A stretch of DNA of 64,000 bases from Paenibacillus gorillae. GTDB lineage: Bacteria > Bacillota > Bacilli > Paenibacillales > Paenibacillaceae. The DNA lies in assembly GCF_000513275.1 (NCBI RefSeq), contig NZ_CBVJ010000046.1, forward strand, positions 50,697 through 114,696, written 5' to 3'. Each line of letters begins with the position of its first letter. The stretch's first letter is position 1. Position numbers and translations under genes: made by a program. Under the pieces are notes generated by a model. The model saw only the letters and a program-made list of their open reading frames with translations, did not search any database and was not told where the DNA came from. Shown here piece after piece: positions 9,102-18,555 of this stretch.

Positions 9102-9741
9102 CGGTGGCATGCCCTTCGCTCGTACTATTTTTTTTGCGCATCTCGTCGGCGATGACGTAGGCATTTACATTTTCCTGATACGTATACAACTCCACTTCAA
9201 GCGGATTCGGCTCTTCATTGAAACGCTTGCGGAACAAATGATTGAAGAACAGGATCATCCCGAGACCGATGCCGAGCGAGTAAGGAATTTGAAACCAGAG
9301 AGGATGTTCTGTTCTTTCTCCGGTTATGAGCTCCACGATTCGGATATGAACCTCTCTCATACTGACGTCAGTATGAAAGTTCATAATCGCCAGCCCCGCA
9401 CCGAAAAATAACAGCAGCCAGGCGAACAGCAGCACAACAATGCGCGGCTTCACCGGCTTCTCGGATACCATGATCAGCACCTGCGGATCGCCGTAAGCTT
9501 CGACGGTAAGACTGGGTTCAGCCTCTCGAATCGCTTTGACGATCTGCAGCAGGTCGATAACGACCCGGTTCCCGTCCGCCTTCGCATGGCGATACAGCAC
9601 AAGATCCCCGAGACGCTGCTCCTGCTCGTCATTGGCAGCCAGCAGCCGGGCCACTTGTCCTAGCGTTACTTTATGTCTGGGACGAATCGAAATTCGTTTT
9701 TTGAGACGCAGATAGAGAGCCGATTGACGGGGTACGTCCAT
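9091..9741 (-). CDS. spoVAA: Stage V sporulation protein AA
   Basis: First gene of the reduced spoVA cluster. The 216-residue protein has a soluble N-terminal half that begins with the family-like VYLRLKKR-type segment (here ALYLRLKKRISI). Two membrane helices follow at about residues 103-120 and 155-175. A possible sigma-G-type -10 CATACTA lies on the minus strand at 9780-9786, but I could not pair it with a good -35. It follows sigF after a terminator, so its forespore expression may be independent of the spoIIA promoter. Confidence 0.9.
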   Translation of the reverse strand: MDVPRQSALYLRLKKRISIRPRHKVTLGQVARLLAANDEQEQRLGDLVLYRHAKADGNRVVIDLLQIVKAIREAEPSLTVEAYGDPQVLIMVSEKPVKPRIVVLLFAWLLLFFGAGLAIMNFHTDVSMREVHIRIVELITGERTEHPLWFQIPYSLGIGLGMILFFNHLFRKRFNEEPNPLEVELYTYQENVNAYVIADEMRKKNSTSEGHATDDH

Positions 9742-9834
9742 CTGTCATCATTCCTAACGTATTGGATTCACTTCCCTTTTAGTATGAGAAAAGGAGACGG
9801 CGGATAGTCATGCTTATCTAGGTAAAAAATTGAA

Positions 9835-9866
9835 AAGACCAAACCGCCTATTGGGCGATTTGGTCT
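9835..9866 (-). terminator. Terminator at the end of sigF
   Basis: The minus strand reads AGACCAAATCGCC / GGCGGTTTGGTCT followed by TTTT and, a few bases on, a longer T run. The sigF stop codon sits in the loop region. The hairpin separates the spoIIA operon from spoVAA. Confidence 0.75.
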
Positions 9867-10606
9867 CGAATGGACTGTAATATTTTTTTCTCCAGCCGCG
9901 ATACCTGAACTTGGGAAATGCCCAGTCTGCTTGCTACCTCAGATTGCGTCTTATCCCGGTAATACCGCAGATAGACGATCAGCCGCTCCCGCTCGTTGAG
10001 GCCTTCGATCGCTTCCACCAGCGCCAGCTTATCGAACCAGCGCTCCTGGGAATCATCCGCAATCTGGTCCATCAGCGTAATGGGATCACCGTCATTCTCG
10101 AATACCGTCTCATGAATCGAGGTTGGCGGCTTATTCGCTTCTTGGGCGAACACGACATCCTCCGGAGTGATTCCAAGGCGCTCCGCGACCTCGCTAATCG
10201 TCGGCAGGCGCCCAAGCGTTTTGGACAGCTCATCCTTCATCTTCCGTACTTTGTTCGCCGTTTCCTTAAGTGAGCGGCTCACCTTAAGCGTGCCGTCATC
10301 GCGTAAAAACCGCTGTATTTCCCCGATAATCATCGGGACCGCATAGGTAGAAAACTTCACGTCATAGGACAAATCGAATTTGTCCACGGACTTCAATAGT
10401 CCGATACAGCCGATCTGGAACAAATCCTCCGGTTCGTAGCCGCGGTTGATAAACCGCTGCACGACCGACCATACGAGCCGGATATTGCATTGCACGAGCG
10501 TATCTCTTGCCAACGTGTCGCCAGACTGGCTTAGCGCTATAAGCCGCTTTACTTCTGCGTCATCCAAATACGGCTGAGCCGTTTGCTTCTTCAAATCGAC
10601 ATCCAT
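9848..10606 (-). CDS. sigF: RNA polymerase sigma-F factor (forespore)
   Basis: SigF directs the first forespore-specific transcription. The product (252 residues) has sigma-70 region 2 (RLVWSVVQRFINRGYEPEDL, KFSTYAVPMIIGEIQRFLRD), region 3 and a region 4 helix-turn-helix (TQSEVASRLGISQVQVSRLE). The ATG at MDVDLKK is chosen because AGGGG lies 9 bases upstream and Bacillus SigF starts at the same point. A TTG three codons earlier is possible. It is held inactive by SpoIIAB, encoded 19 bases upstream. Confidence 0.97.
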   Translation of the reverse strand: MDVDLKKQTAQPYLDDAEVKRLIALSQSGDTLARDTLVQCNIRLVWSVVQRFINRGYEPEDLFQIGCIGLLKSVDKFDLSYDVKFSTYAVPMIIGEIQRFLRDDGTLKVSRSLKETANKVRKMKDELSKTLGRLPTISEVAERLGITPEDVVFAQEANKPPTSIHETVFENDGDPITLMDQIADDSQERWFDKLALVEAIEGLNERERLIVYLRYYRDKTQSEVASRLGISQVQVSRLEKKILQSIRDQIAQ

Positions 10607-10625
10607 GAGGTTCAACCCCTATGCG

Positions 10626-11072
10626 CTAGTTGTATAGCGCTTTTTTCGATTCGATTCGTTTCAGCATCGACAGACGGGTGCCCCCGCCAAGATCGCTGGA
10701 AACCTCGAAACGGTCCATAAAATTTTCCATAATCGTAAAACCCATGCCCGAGCGCTCGAGCTCCGGCTTCGACGTATAAAGCGGCTGGCGGGCCAAATCC
10801 AAATCCTCAATGCCGTGTCCTTTATCGCTGATAATAATGGATACGGAGTCACCTTCAATCGAGGCTTCAATCGTTACTTTGCCGGAAGGGTCACTATCAT
10901 AGCCATGAATTATGGCATTAGTTACTGCTTCCGACACCGCGGTTTTCAAATCATTCAGCTCCTCCAATGTCGGATCAAGCTGAGATACGAAGGACGCGAT
11001 AGCAACGCGTGCAAAAGCTTCATTCTCCGAGCGCGCGCTAAAGGTTAGCGTCATTTCATTCCGTCCGTTCAC
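10626..11072 (-). CDS. spoIIAB: Anti-sigma-F factor / serine kinase
   Basis: SpoIIAB binds SigF and phosphorylates SpoIIAA. It is a GHKL-type ATPase of 148 residues. It has the N box [11 protein letters not shown], the G1 box DKGHGIEDL, and the ATP lid with [15 protein letters not shown], close to the Bacillus sequence. The start is GTG, overlapping the spoIIAA stop as GTGA, with GGAGGTG upstream. This indicates coupled translation of the two partners. Confidence 0.97.
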   Translation of the reverse strand: MNGRNEMTLTFSARSENEAFARVAIASFVSQLDPTLEELNDLKTAVSEAVTNAIIHGYDSDPSGKVTIEASIEGDSVSIIISDKGHGIEDLDLARQPLYTSKPELERSGMGFTIMENFMDRFEVSSDLGGGTRLSMLKRIESKKALYN

Positions 11073-11422
11073 GAGACCACCTCCAGACTTGATATCGCTG
11101 TTCGCTCATTGTCATGAATCTCCAATATTTTGAACAGGCCTGACATTTCGAACAGCCGATACACATTCGGATTTACATCGCAGACGACCATCTTGCCGCC
11201 TTTGCTTTTCACCTGCTTGTACCTGCCGAGGATGACGCCGAGCCCGGAGCTGTCCATAAATTGCAGCTCTTTCAAGCTTAAGAGAATATGAACGCTCGAG
11301 CCGCGGGCGATCGCTTCCTCCATTTTGTACCGGACGACATCGGCGGTATGATGGTCAAGCTCTCCTCGCAGACGTACGATAAGCACGTTCCGGTAATGCT
11401 CCAATTCCGCTTGCAAACTCAT
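11069..11422 (-). CDS. spoIIAA: Anti-sigma-F factor antagonist
   Basis: A STAS-domain protein that, when unphosphorylated, frees SigF from SpoIIAB. In 117 residues it shows the phosphorylation site [14 protein letters not shown] (Ser58 or Ser59). AAGGAGATG precedes the ATG. It is the first gene of a spoIIAA-spoIIAB-sigF operon and has its own sigma-H-like promoter with 0A-like boxes in the 140-base gap after dacF. Confidence 0.97.
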   Translation of the reverse strand: MSLQAELEHYRNVLIVRLRGELDHHTADVVRYKMEEAIARGSSVHILLSLKELQFMDSSGLGVILGRYKQVKSKGGKMVVCDVNPNVYRLFEMSGLFKILEIHDNERTAISSLEVVS

Positions 11423-11466
11423 TATCGCTGTTCATCTCCTTCTGCTACGCATTTGGATCGAACTAG

Positions 11467-11538
11467 CATTTCTCCAAGCTGAAGCCCGTTTCCTGCATGG
11501 CGACAAAACTAGAAGCATACCGCTAGAAGGCGACAATT
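11467..11538 (-). promoter_or_regulatory. spoIIA control region: sigma-H promoter plus 0A-like boxes
   Basis: On the minus strand GCAGGAAAC (11488-11496) matches the sigma-H -35 RNAGGAWWW. After 12 bases, GGAGAAATG (11467-11475) approximates the -10 RNNGAAT. Two Spo0A-like boxes, TTTTGTCGCC (11499-11508) and AATTGTCGCC (11529-11538), lie immediately upstream and about 30 bases apart. Each matches five of seven bases of TGTCGAA. The arrangement mirrors the known Spo0A-activated, sigma-H-transcribed spoIIA promoter of B. subtilis. Confidence 0.7.
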
Positions 11539-11562
11539 TACGCCGGAGTATTTATCGGAAAC

Positions 11563-12741
11563 CTAAGTAAATAATCCGCCTAATGAGCGTTGGAGCATTT
11601 TCCACCAGCCTGCTCTGTCAATCGATTGCGGTGCGTCTACAGGAAATTCCTTAAGCACTTGATCGCCCTGGAAGACGATCAGCTTGCCGATCGGCTGGCC
11701 GATCTTCACCGGCGCTTTCAACGGCTCAAGCTGCAGCTCGTAACGGATATCCGTCGTAGGTGTTCCTTTTTTCAACAGCACGCTGTACTGATGTTTGGCA
11801 ACAATTGGCATCTGGGCGACAGCGCCCTTCTCGATGTTGACATTGCCCATCGCATCGCCTTCTTTAAAGATCGAATGGGTCATGTACTGGGCAAAAGCGT
11901 AATCGAACATCTGCGCCACTTCATTGTTTCTTGTTTTCGTATTTGGTTCGCCCATCACGACAGCGATGATCCGCAGATCATCACGTCTAGCGGTAGCGGA
12001 TAAGCAAAATTTCGCCTCGCTTGTAAAGCCGGTTTTCAGCCCGTCTGCGCCGCTATAAAAGCGAACCAGCTTGTTCGTATTCACAAGCCAGAATGGCTTC
12101 TCCGATGTTTTCCGGAGATAATCCTGGTAGAGCCCCGTGTACTTCGTAATTTCCGAATGCTTGAGCAATTCTCTCGACATTACCGCTATATCATGGGCAG
12201 AAGAGTAATGATCAGTTGTCGGCAAGCCGTTGCAATTGGCAAAATGGGTATCCTTCAGCCCAAGCTGCTGCGCTTTTTCATTCATTTTCGCTACAAACTG
12301 CTGCTCCGTGCCGGCCAGCTTCTCTGCCATCGCTACGGATGCGTCATTGCCAGATGCCAGCGCAATTCCTTTAATCATGTCGTCTACCGTCATTTCCTCA
12401 CCGGGCTCTAGAAAAATTTGCGATCCGCCCATCGAGGATGCATATTCGCTGGCCTGAACTTTGTCCGTCAGCTTAATCGTTCCGTCGTCAATGGCTTCCA
12501 TAATAAGAAGCATCGTCATAATTTTCGTAATACTCGCAGGCGGCAGTTTATCATTGCTGTTTTTTTCATAGATGATCGTGCCGCTGTCTGCATCCATCAA
12601 GATCGCTGATCTAGCGGAAGGAGCCAGGTCGGCGGCCGAGCCCGCATTCGCCGGTGCTTTCTCTTCAGCGAATGCCGCGATAGGCATCGCCATACATAGT
12701 GCGGCTGCTAGTAGAAATAGTCTCATACATCGTTTTTTCAT
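11563..12741 (-). CDS. dacF: D-alanyl-D-alanine carboxypeptidase DacF
   Basis: A penicillin-binding DD-carboxypeptidase that trims peptidoglycan stems and acts in the forespore in Bacillus. A signal peptide ends near AFAEE (about residue 25). The active-site motifs are SITK, SGN (ALASGNDAS) and KTG (GLKTGFTSEAK). The C-terminal PBP5-type domain ends in an amphipathic anchor. I start at MKKRCMRLFLL (392 residues), which gives a proper signal peptide. The ORF extends five codons further upstream. It lies just upstream of spoIIAA, as in B. subtilis. Confidence 0.93.
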   Translation of the reverse strand: MKKRCMRLFLLAAALCMAMPIAAFAEEKAPANAGSAADLAPSARSAILMDADSGTIIYEKNSNDKLPPASITKIMTMLLIMEAIDDGTIKLTDKVQASEYASSMGGSQIFLEPGEEMTVDDMIKGIALASGNDASVAMAEKLAGTEQQFVAKMNEKAQQLGLKDTHFANCNGLPTTDHYSSAHDIAVMSRELLKHSEITKYTGLYQDYLRKTSEKPFWLVNTNKLVRFYSGADGLKTGFTSEAKFCLSATARRDDLRIIAVVMGEPNTKTRNNEVAQMFDYAFAQYMTHSIFKEGDAMGNVNIEKGAVAQMPIVAKHQYSVLLKKGTPTTDIRYELQLEPLKAPVKIGQPIGKLIVFQGDQVLKEFPVDAPQSIDRAGWWKMLQRSLGGLFT

Positions 12742-13196
12742 GGCAGGTCCCTCCAAAAGATGATGCGGCCAGGGATGACCGCAATTCGGCTAATTTTTCC
12801 TCTACAGTGTCGGCTTGTTTGTAGAAAATTATTCCACGTTTGAAATAATATCCGGGAGTGCAGCAGTAAAGCTTGGGATCACTGCGTGAAGTAACCCCGG
12901 GTCACTGCGTGTTTTGGTCCATGCTGACGTTCTTGATCCATTCCCCCATCGCTTACACGATGAATAATGAATCGAATCTGCAAAATGTCAGCCTGCACTC
13001 AAAACACTCCGTTCACCCTGAGTGCAAGTGCAACGCACACAAAATAAACACTTCAGTGCTTGCTACATTAAGCAGGATTTAGCGTTTCACTAATTTATAG
13101 GGTAGTGGTAGCGTTCTGGAATGCTAGCGATCAGCTACCATCATTTTGACTATCATTTACGCGTCGAGAGCAAGGTTGAGAAGGGTAGAAACGAAA
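12742..13196. other. Non-coding gap upstream of dacF
   Basis: No convincing gene. It holds a 13-base direct repeat, GGATCACTGCGTG at 12876-12888 and GGGTCACTGCGTG at 12899-12911. It also holds a 7-bp stem (TGCACTC / GAGTGCA, 12994-13026) without a T-run. The dacF promoter must lie here, but I cannot place it confidently. Beyond 13196 a repeat element begins. Confidence 0.5.
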
Positions 13197-13395
13197 CAAA
13201 ATGCAAAAGTGCAGGTTGTCAGCCGTTTTTTCGACGATTTATGGCATCAAAATGTAAAAGTGCAGGTTGATTGGCCTAAAAAGCTTAAAAAAGGCGAAAA
13301 TCGGCCATTTCAAATGTATTTTTGCATTTTGATAGGTAGATTCGGCCTTTTAAGACTCATCAGCATGTATTTTTACATTTTGATTCTCAGGATGG
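13197..13395. repeat. Dispersed 51-bp-spaced repeat element, copy A
   Basis: Four copies of a roughly 20-base unit with consensus ATCAAAATGYAAAARTRCA. Two are direct (starting near 13197 and 13248, exactly 51 apart) and two inverted (near 13312 and 13363, 51 apart). The block ends with CTCAGGATGG (13386-13395). A related block with the same end sequence lies at 45018-45218. An 88-codon plus-strand ORF crosses it, but I regard this as a by-product of the 51-base (17-codon) spacing. Confidence 0.8.
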
Positions 13396-13399
13396 GTAA

Positions 13400-13611
13400 C
13401 CTCAGCAGCTAGTTGTATATACTTAAACGATTCATTGCAGCATCGCATTACTACTTGGGCAGGGAATATGCCGAAATGTGTCCGTAAATGAAGAGTTGTG
13501 AGAGACACAGCTCTTTTAGGCGAAAGCGCGAAGTTGTCTCCAGAAAGCCTGCAAGTAGACAAAAAAATTGTTCATCCGACGCGCCCGTCCCAGATACGTC
13601 TTGAAGGCAAA
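13400..13611. other. Non-coding stretch
   Basis: Between repeat copy A and the A-rich tract. I see no gene, promoter or clear structure here. Confidence 0.4.
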
Positions 13612-13738
13612 AAGCATAGTAAAACAAAATAACAAGATAAAACAAAGACAATAAGGAAAACAATAAGGAAACCAAAAACAACAATCAAAAACAAAAAGAA
13701 AAAAGAAAAACAAAAAGAAAAACAAAAAGAAAAAAGAA
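13612..13738. repeat. A-rich low-complexity tract
   Basis: About 125 bases almost wholly of A with scattered C and G on the plus strand. They form imperfect repeats of AAAAACAAAAAGAAAAA. On the minus strand this is a polypyrimidine tract immediately after the pdp terminator hairpin. ORFs crossing it encode only F/L-rich low-complexity sequence and are not real. Confidence 0.8.
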
Positions 13739-13780
13739 AAAGAGAAACCTCACGTTTTCAAAACACGCTGGTTTCTCTTT
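13739..13780 (-). terminator. Terminator of pdp
   Basis: Minus-strand stem AAAGAGAAACC / GGTTTCTCTTT with an inner stem (CGTGTTTT / AAAACGTG). A very long T-rich tract follows on the minus strand. It lies 18 bases beyond the pdp stop. Confidence 0.85.
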
Positions 13781-13798
13781 TTCTTTTTGTTCAATCCT

Positions 13799-15130
13799 TT
13801 ATTCACTTCGCATTACGCCATCAGCTGTCACAATCGACAGCAGCAGCGGCCGCAGGTTCGGCTTCACCGAATCGACGGCATACGCGCCGCGGACTTGGTC
13901 GGCGATCTCTGCCTCCGCCTCGCTGTTGCCTCTTGCGTGAAGTACGGCCAGCGTCTCGCCTGCGCGAACCTGATCGCCGACTTTCTTCATCATAACGATG
14001 CCGACGGCATAATCGATCTGGGCGTCCTTCGTCGCCCTGCCCGCTCCAAGCAGCATGGCGGCTGTACCGAGGCGTTCGGCTTCAATTGCTTGTACGTAGC
14101 CATCATCTGTCGCCTTTACCTCGATAATGACAGGTGCAGCAGGCAGCCTGGAGGTGTCATCCACAACCGCGCCGTCTCCGCCTTGCGCGGTGACGAACTG
14201 TCTGAACTTTTCCAGTGCAGCGCCGTTTTCCAGTTGGGCACGCAGCAGCCCCTTCGCTTCCTCAACATTTTGCGCCTTACCGCCCAGCACCGTCATATGC
14301 GCGCCAAGCACCAGACAAAGCTCAGTTAAATCCGCAGGCCCTTTCCCCTGCAGCGTCTCAATGGATTCCTTCACTTCCAGCGCATTACCGATTGCAAAGC
14401 CAAGCGGCTGGTCCATATCGCTAATGATGGCCGCCGTCTGACGGCCAACCTTCGTTCCGATTGCCACCATCGCCTGGGCCAGCTCCTCGGATTGCTCCAG
14501 CGTCTTCATAAAAGCGCCGCTGCCCGTCTTGACATCAAGCACGATTGCATCGGCTCCTGCCGCAATCTTTTTGCTCATTACCGAGCTCGCGATTAAAGGA
14601 ATGGACTCTACCGTTCCCGTTACGTCGCGAAGCGCATATAGCTTTTTATCCGCCGGAGTCATGTTGCCGCTTTGCCCGATAACGGACAAACCGAGCTCAT
14701 TCACCTGATTCATAAATTTCTCACGGGAAAGCTCCGTCTGAAAGCCCGCGATCGACTCCAGCTTGTCAATCGTTCCTCCTGTATGTCCAAGGCCGCGCCC
14801 GGACATCTTCGCTACCGGAACGCCTATGGAAGCAACTAACGGCGCCACGATTAAGGTGGTTTTGTCGCCCACGCCGCCAGTGCTGTGCTTGTCTACTTTG
14901 ATGCCGGCTATCGGCGCAAGATCAACCTGATCGCCGGAGTTCGCCATTGCTAAAGTAAGTGCTGCGGTCTCCGCCGCAGTCATTCCGCGAAAGAGCACGG
15001 CCATCGCCCAAGCCGACATCTGATAATCAGGGATATCGCCTTCACAATAGCCGTCGACAAGAAAAGTAAGCTCCGCAGCGGTCAATTCACCGCCATCCCG
15101 CTTTTTCTGTATTAAATCCACTGTGCGCAT
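13799..15130 (-). CDS. pdp: Pyrimidine-nucleoside phosphorylase
   Basis: Cleaves uridine, deoxyuridine and thymidine to base and (deoxy)ribose 1-phosphate in nucleoside salvage. The 443-residue chain has the family N-terminus [16 protein letters not shown]. It has the phosphate-binding [16 protein letters not shown], the signature [15 protein letters not shown] and the substrate loop [18 protein letters not shown] segment. It ends at a strong terminator. It sits with punA and deoB, which act on the same sugar phosphates, though in B. subtilis pdp is elsewhere. Confidence 0.96.
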   Translation of the reverse strand: MRTVDLIQKKRDGGELTAAELTFLVDGYCEGDIPDYQMSAWAMAVLFRGMTAAETAALTLAMANSGDQVDLAPIAGIKVDKHSTGGVGDKTTLIVAPLVASIGVPVAKMSGRGLGHTGGTIDKLESIAGFQTELSREKFMNQVNELGLSVIGQSGNMTPADKKLYALRDVTGTVESIPLIASSVMSKKIAAGADAIVLDVKTGSGAFMKTLEQSEELAQAMVAIGTKVGRQTAAIISDMDQPLGFAIGNALEVKESIETLQGKGPADLTELCLVLGAHMTVLGGKAQNVEEAKGLLRAQLENGAALEKFRQFVTAQGGDGAVVDDTSRLPAAPVIIEVKATDDGYVQAIEAERLGTAAMLLGAGRATKDAQIDYAVGIVMMKKVGDQVRAGETLAVLHARGNSEAEAEIADQVRGAYAVDSVKPNLRPLLLSIVTADGVMRSE

Positions 15131-15167
15131 GTCATTCTCTCCCGTCCGCAGAACTTGAAGTCAAGTC

Positions 15168-15338
15168 TCATCTCATTTTTGCTAATTCCCGCTGCTCTAC
15201 TTGGGCCCGGACAATGAGCTTGTCCAATGACTGGCTGAGCAGAAGCACCTCACGATTCAGCAAATTTTGCTTTAATAACGCCGTTTCCACCATTTTTCCG
15301 CGCAATTTCTCCATTTCGAAGAGCAATTGCTTGTCCAT
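15168..15338 (-). CDS. Spo0E-family aspartyl-phosphate phosphatase
   Basis: A 56-residue helical protein starting at MDKQLLFEMEKLRGK. It carries the Spo0E-family signature S-x-x-L-D-x-L-I in LSQSLDKLIVRAQ. Members remove phosphate from Spo0A~P or related regulators and so delay sporulation. I use the ATG at 15338, which has GGAG 5 bases upstream. The ORF is open for 12 more codons without a better site. It lies between pdp and punA, and spo0A is about 33 kb away in this window. Which response regulator it serves cannot be told from sequence. Confidence 0.75.
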   Translation of the reverse strand: MDKQLLFEMEKLRGKMVETALLKQNLLNREVLLLSQSLDKLIVRAQVEQRELAKMR

Positions 15339-15445
15339 GTTCACTTCACTCCATCGTTCTGTAATCATGGACATTATACGACGAGTACCATCACAAAAAC
15401 TGTCACAATAAGTCGAGGCAAATATTACAATTGTGTTACAAAATC

Positions 15446-16270
15446 TTAAAATCGAGGAATTATAGCTTTAACAAGCGCTAAAAACTGGGATTTCACACGT
15501 TCTGTCGTCTCTATTACTTCGGCATGCGACAAGGGCTGGTCCAAAATACCTGCGGCCATATTGCTTATACAGGAGATGCCGAGCACCTCAAGACCCGTAT
15601 GTCTGGCGGCGAGAACCTCAGCAACGGTCGACATTCCGACCGCATCCGCGCCCAGCGTACGCAGCATCCTGATTTCAGCCGGCGTCTCATAGTTAGGTCC
15701 AAGCAATCCAGCGTATACGCCCTCCCGCAGCGTTAGCCCCTGCGTCACTGCGATTTCCCGTGCGACGGCACGCAGCCTTTTGCTGTAAGCCTCCGACATA
15801 TCCGGGAATCGTACGCCGAGCTCATCGTCGTTAGGACCAACAAGCGGATTTTTGCCCGTCAGGTTCAGATGGTCAGAAATAACCATCAGATCGCCCGGCT
15901 CAAAACTCGTATTAACGCCGCCTGCGGCATTCGTTACTAGCAGAGCCTTCGCACCCAGCGATTTCATCACTCGAACCGGAAAAGCTGTCAGCTCAGGTCC
16001 ATAACCCTCATACATGTGAAAACGTCCGCGCATAAGCACAACCGGCCGTCCCGATAAGCTTCCCACTAGCAGTTCTCCGGCATGACCCTCAACAGTTGAC
16101 ACCGGAAAATACGGAATGCTCTCGTAAGGAATGACGACAGCATCCTCCAAATGATCACCCAGAACGCCGAGGCCCGAGCCCATAATGAGGCCAATCTCCG
16201 GCTTAAGCGGGGTTAGGCCGGTAATATAGGCTGCCGCCTCGTTAATTTGCACTGCTGTCAATGGTTGCAT
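15446..16270 (-). CDS. punA: Purine-nucleoside phosphorylase
   Basis: A trimeric-type (PNP/MTAP family) phosphorylase acting on guanosine and inosine. Motifs: GLIMGSGLGVLGD, the phosphate site GRFHMYEGY, LLVTNAAGGVN, and GLLGPNYETPAEIRM. Length of 274 residues is typical. GGAGAGGTG precedes the ATG. It follows deoB by about 43 bases, the xerD-deoB-punA order known from B. subtilis. Confidence 0.96.
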   Translation of the reverse strand: MQPLTAVQINEAAAYITGLTPLKPEIGLIMGSGLGVLGDHLEDAVVIPYESIPYFPVSTVEGHAGELLVGSLSGRPVVLMRGRFHMYEGYGPELTAFPVRVMKSLGAKALLVTNAAGGVNTSFEPGDLMVISDHLNLTGKNPLVGPNDDELGVRFPDMSEAYSKRLRAVAREIAVTQGLTLREGVYAGLLGPNYETPAEIRMLRTLGADAVGMSTVAEVLAARHTGLEVLGISCISNMAAGILDQPLSHAEVIETTERVKSQFLALVKAIIPRF

Positions 16271-16313
16271 CGCTCACCTCTCCTATTCCCCAGTTCGCTG
16301 TACATTTCAGTCC

Positions 16314-17516
16314 TTATTCCCTATTCGTATCCGTAATCAACAAATCCAGAAAACTTGTCCCGTTAGGCGGAGCTTGAACACCGAAATTATCGGCAATGGT
16401 GGCGCCCAAATCCGAAAAGGTCGTCCTAGGCTGCAATTGCCTGCATTGGCTAAAAGCCGGACTATAGAGCAGCAGAGGCACATATTCACGCGTATGATCC
16501 GTCCCCGGATGAATGGGATCATTGCCGTGATCGGCTGTCACGATCAGCAGATCACGTTCCCCGATTCGTTTCTCCAGCTCCGGCAGCGCAAGATCAAATT
16601 GCTCCAATGCTTTCGCGTAGCCTTCGGGATCACGGCGATGACCGTAGAGGGAGTCGAAGTCGACCAGATTGGTAAACAGCAGTCCATTGAAGGGTTCATC
16701 AAGCGCATCCAGCGTTTTAGCAATACCGTCGGCATTACTTTTTGTCGGAGTCGCCGCCCCGATTCCCTCACTGTCAAAAATATCGTTGATTTTGCCAACA
16801 GCAATTGTCGCATAGCCGCCATTCTGCAATGCGTTCAATACGGTAGGCTCTGGCGGTTTAACCGCGTAATCATGGCGGTGGGGCGTTCGCTTGAAAGCGC
16901 CAGGCGCACCTGTGTATGGGCGTGCAATTACGCGCCCGACTGCATAACGATCATCCAGCGTCAGCTCTCTGGCAATCTCGCAGGCCCGGTACAATTCTTC
17001 CAGCGGGATGATTTCTTCATGCGCAGCAATTTGAAAGACGCTGTCTGCGGACGTATAGACAATCCAATCTCCGCTCTCCAACTGCTGTGCACCAAGCTCG
17101 TCCAAGATGTCGGTTCCGCTGGCCGGCTTATTACCGATTACTTTACGTCCTGTACGTTCCTCGAACGCGGAGATAAGCTCCTGCGGGAAGCCTTCGGGGA
17201 AGGTCTGAAATGGCACCGTCAGCTTCAGACCCATCAGCTCCCAATGGCCGGTCATCGTATCCTTCCCGACGGATACCTCCGCCATTTTACCGAAATAAGC
17301 CTCTGTGTCGCCCGCAGCAGGCTCCCACCCGCTAATCTTCGCAATCCGGTCGAGCCCCCATCTGCGCAAATTCGGAAGCTGGATGGACGGAACACGCTCT
17401 ACGATATGTCCAAGTGTGTGCGAGCCTTTATCCCCAAAGGATTCCGCATCCGGAAGCTCTCCGATGCCCACGCTGTCCAGTACAATTAATGCGATACGGT
17501 CGAATTTCATCGGCAT
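16314..17516 (-). CDS. deoB: Phosphopentomutase
   Basis: Interconverts (deoxy)ribose 1- and 5-phosphate, linking nucleoside phosphorolysis to central metabolism. An alkaline-phosphatase-superfamily metalloenzyme of 400 residues. It has [13 protein letters not shown] (first metal aspartate), the catalytic-threonine segment [10 protein letters not shown], and metal ligands in DHGNDP and [12 protein letters not shown]. The start could be two codons downstream at MKFDRI. It is between xerD and punA, probably co-transcribed. Confidence 0.96.
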   Translation of the reverse strand: MPMKFDRIALIVLDSVGIGELPDAESFGDKGSHTLGHIVERVPSIQLPNLRRWGLDRIAKISGWEPAAGDTEAYFGKMAEVSVGKDTMTGHWELMGLKLTVPFQTFPEGFPQELISAFEERTGRKVIGNKPASGTDILDELGAQQLESGDWIVYTSADSVFQIAAHEEIIPLEELYRACEIARELTLDDRYAVGRVIARPYTGAPGAFKRTPHRHDYAVKPPEPTVLNALQNGGYATIAVGKINDIFDSEGIGAATPTKSNADGIAKTLDALDEPFNGLLFTNLVDFDSLYGHRRDPEGYAKALEQFDLALPELEKRIGERDLLIVTADHGNDPIHPGTDHTREYVPLLLYSPAFSQCRQLQPRTTFSDLGATIADNFGVQAPPNGTSFLDLLITDTNRE

Positions 17517-17545
17517 AGGCGCTTCATTTCCCCTCTTATTATGTA

Positions 17546-18436
17546 TTAAGCGCGCGGATGTGCCTGGGTATAGGCATCTTTCATCCGCACCTTCGCAAGC
17601 CGGGTATATCTTTGCGTTGTCGATATGTCCGCATGTCCAAGCAGCTCCTGAACAGCCCGCAGATCGGCGCCATTTTCAAGCAAATGCGCAGCAAAGGAAT
17701 GACGCAGCGTGTGCGGTGTAATATCTTCTACGATCCCTGCTGCCTTCGCATACTTCTTAATCATCTTCCAGAACCCTTGCCTCGTCATTCTCGTACCCAG
17801 CACATTAACAAACAGCGCTTCCTCACCAGGCGACCTCTTGAGCAGTTCGTTCCGTGAAGCGTCCAAATAATGCTCTAGCGCCTCCTTGGCCATACGGCCG
17901 AAAGGAATTATCCGCTCCTTCATCCCGCTGCCAACGCATCTGATAATATTGAGCTGCATATTAACGCTGTCCAGATTGAGCATAATTAATTCAGTCACCC
18001 GGATGCCCGTTGCGTACAGCAGCTCTAGCATCGCCTTGTCGCGAATGCCTGCCGTTGTTACCGGCTCCGGCGCATCCAGCAACAAGCCGGCAGCTTCTAT
18101 CGACAGAACGCTGGGCTCTCTTTTCTCCTGCTTGGGCGATTCCAAATAAATCGCAGGGTTATGCGCAATGACGCCTTCCAGCGCCAAATAATGAAAAAAA
18201 GCGCGGATCGATACGATATGTCTCGTCAGAGTAGCCGCTTTGCGGCCGGTTTCCTTCAGTTGCAGCATGTAATGCGACAGATGATGCCGCTGCACATCAG
18301 CCGGACGGCTGACTTCAAACTCTGACAAGTAGTCCACCAGGCTGCTCAAATCACGTCCATACGATTCAAGAGTGCTTGGAGACAATGATCGCTCCACCGC
18401 TAAATGCCGAATAAACGACTGTACTTGATCATTCAT
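17546..18436 (-). CDS. xerD: Site-specific tyrosine recombinase XerD
   Basis: With XerC/CodV it resolves chromosome dimers at dif. It has 296 residues. The N-terminal SAM-like domain spans about residues 1-85. The catalytic domain shows Arg in [10 protein letters not shown]-x-x-R in [12 protein letters not shown], His in LGHADIS and the nucleophile in TTQRYTR. It is the chromosomal housekeeping recombinase rather than a mobile-element integrase: the context is the conserved xerD-deoB-punA string, and no attachment repeats are seen. Confidence 0.95.
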   Translation of the reverse strand: MNDQVQSFIRHLAVERSLSPSTLESYGRDLSSLVDYLSEFEVSRPADVQRHHLSHYMLQLKETGRKAATLTRHIVSIRAFFHYLALEGVIAHNPAIYLESPKQEKREPSVLSIEAAGLLLDAPEPVTTAGIRDKAMLELLYATGIRVTELIMLNLDSVNMQLNIIRCVGSGMKERIIPFGRMAKEALEHYLDASRNELLKRSPGEEALFVNVLGTRMTRQGFWKMIKKYAKAAGIVEDITPHTLRHSFAAHLLENGADLRAVQELLGHADISTTQRYTRLAKVRMKDAYTQAHPRA

Positions 18437-18555
18437 TGCAATTGGAAATTCCTTTCATTGGCGTTCCTATGGCTATCAAAAAATACTATCCATATCTTCC
18501 ACGCCAACCCTCGCAAATCCTGCTTTCAAGCAAACATTGAACCGGATGCGGCCAC

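Noticed and set aside
13146..13412. 88-codon ORF across repeat copy A
   Set aside because: It is made of the repeat units themselves; their 51-base spacing keeps the frame open by chance, and the same units lie in other frames in copy B.
13451..13725. F/L-rich ORFs in the A-rich tract
   Set aside because: Low-complexity translation of the polypyrimidine tract; no ribosome site.
16374..17489. 371-codon plus-strand ORF
   Set aside because: It is antisense to deoB, whose family motifs are complete; the plus-strand translation has no recognisable motif and no ribosome site.
17546..18436. Integrase of a mobile element
   Set aside because: The recombinase is the housekeeping XerD in a conserved gene string; no attachment repeats, tRNA or cargo genes are present.
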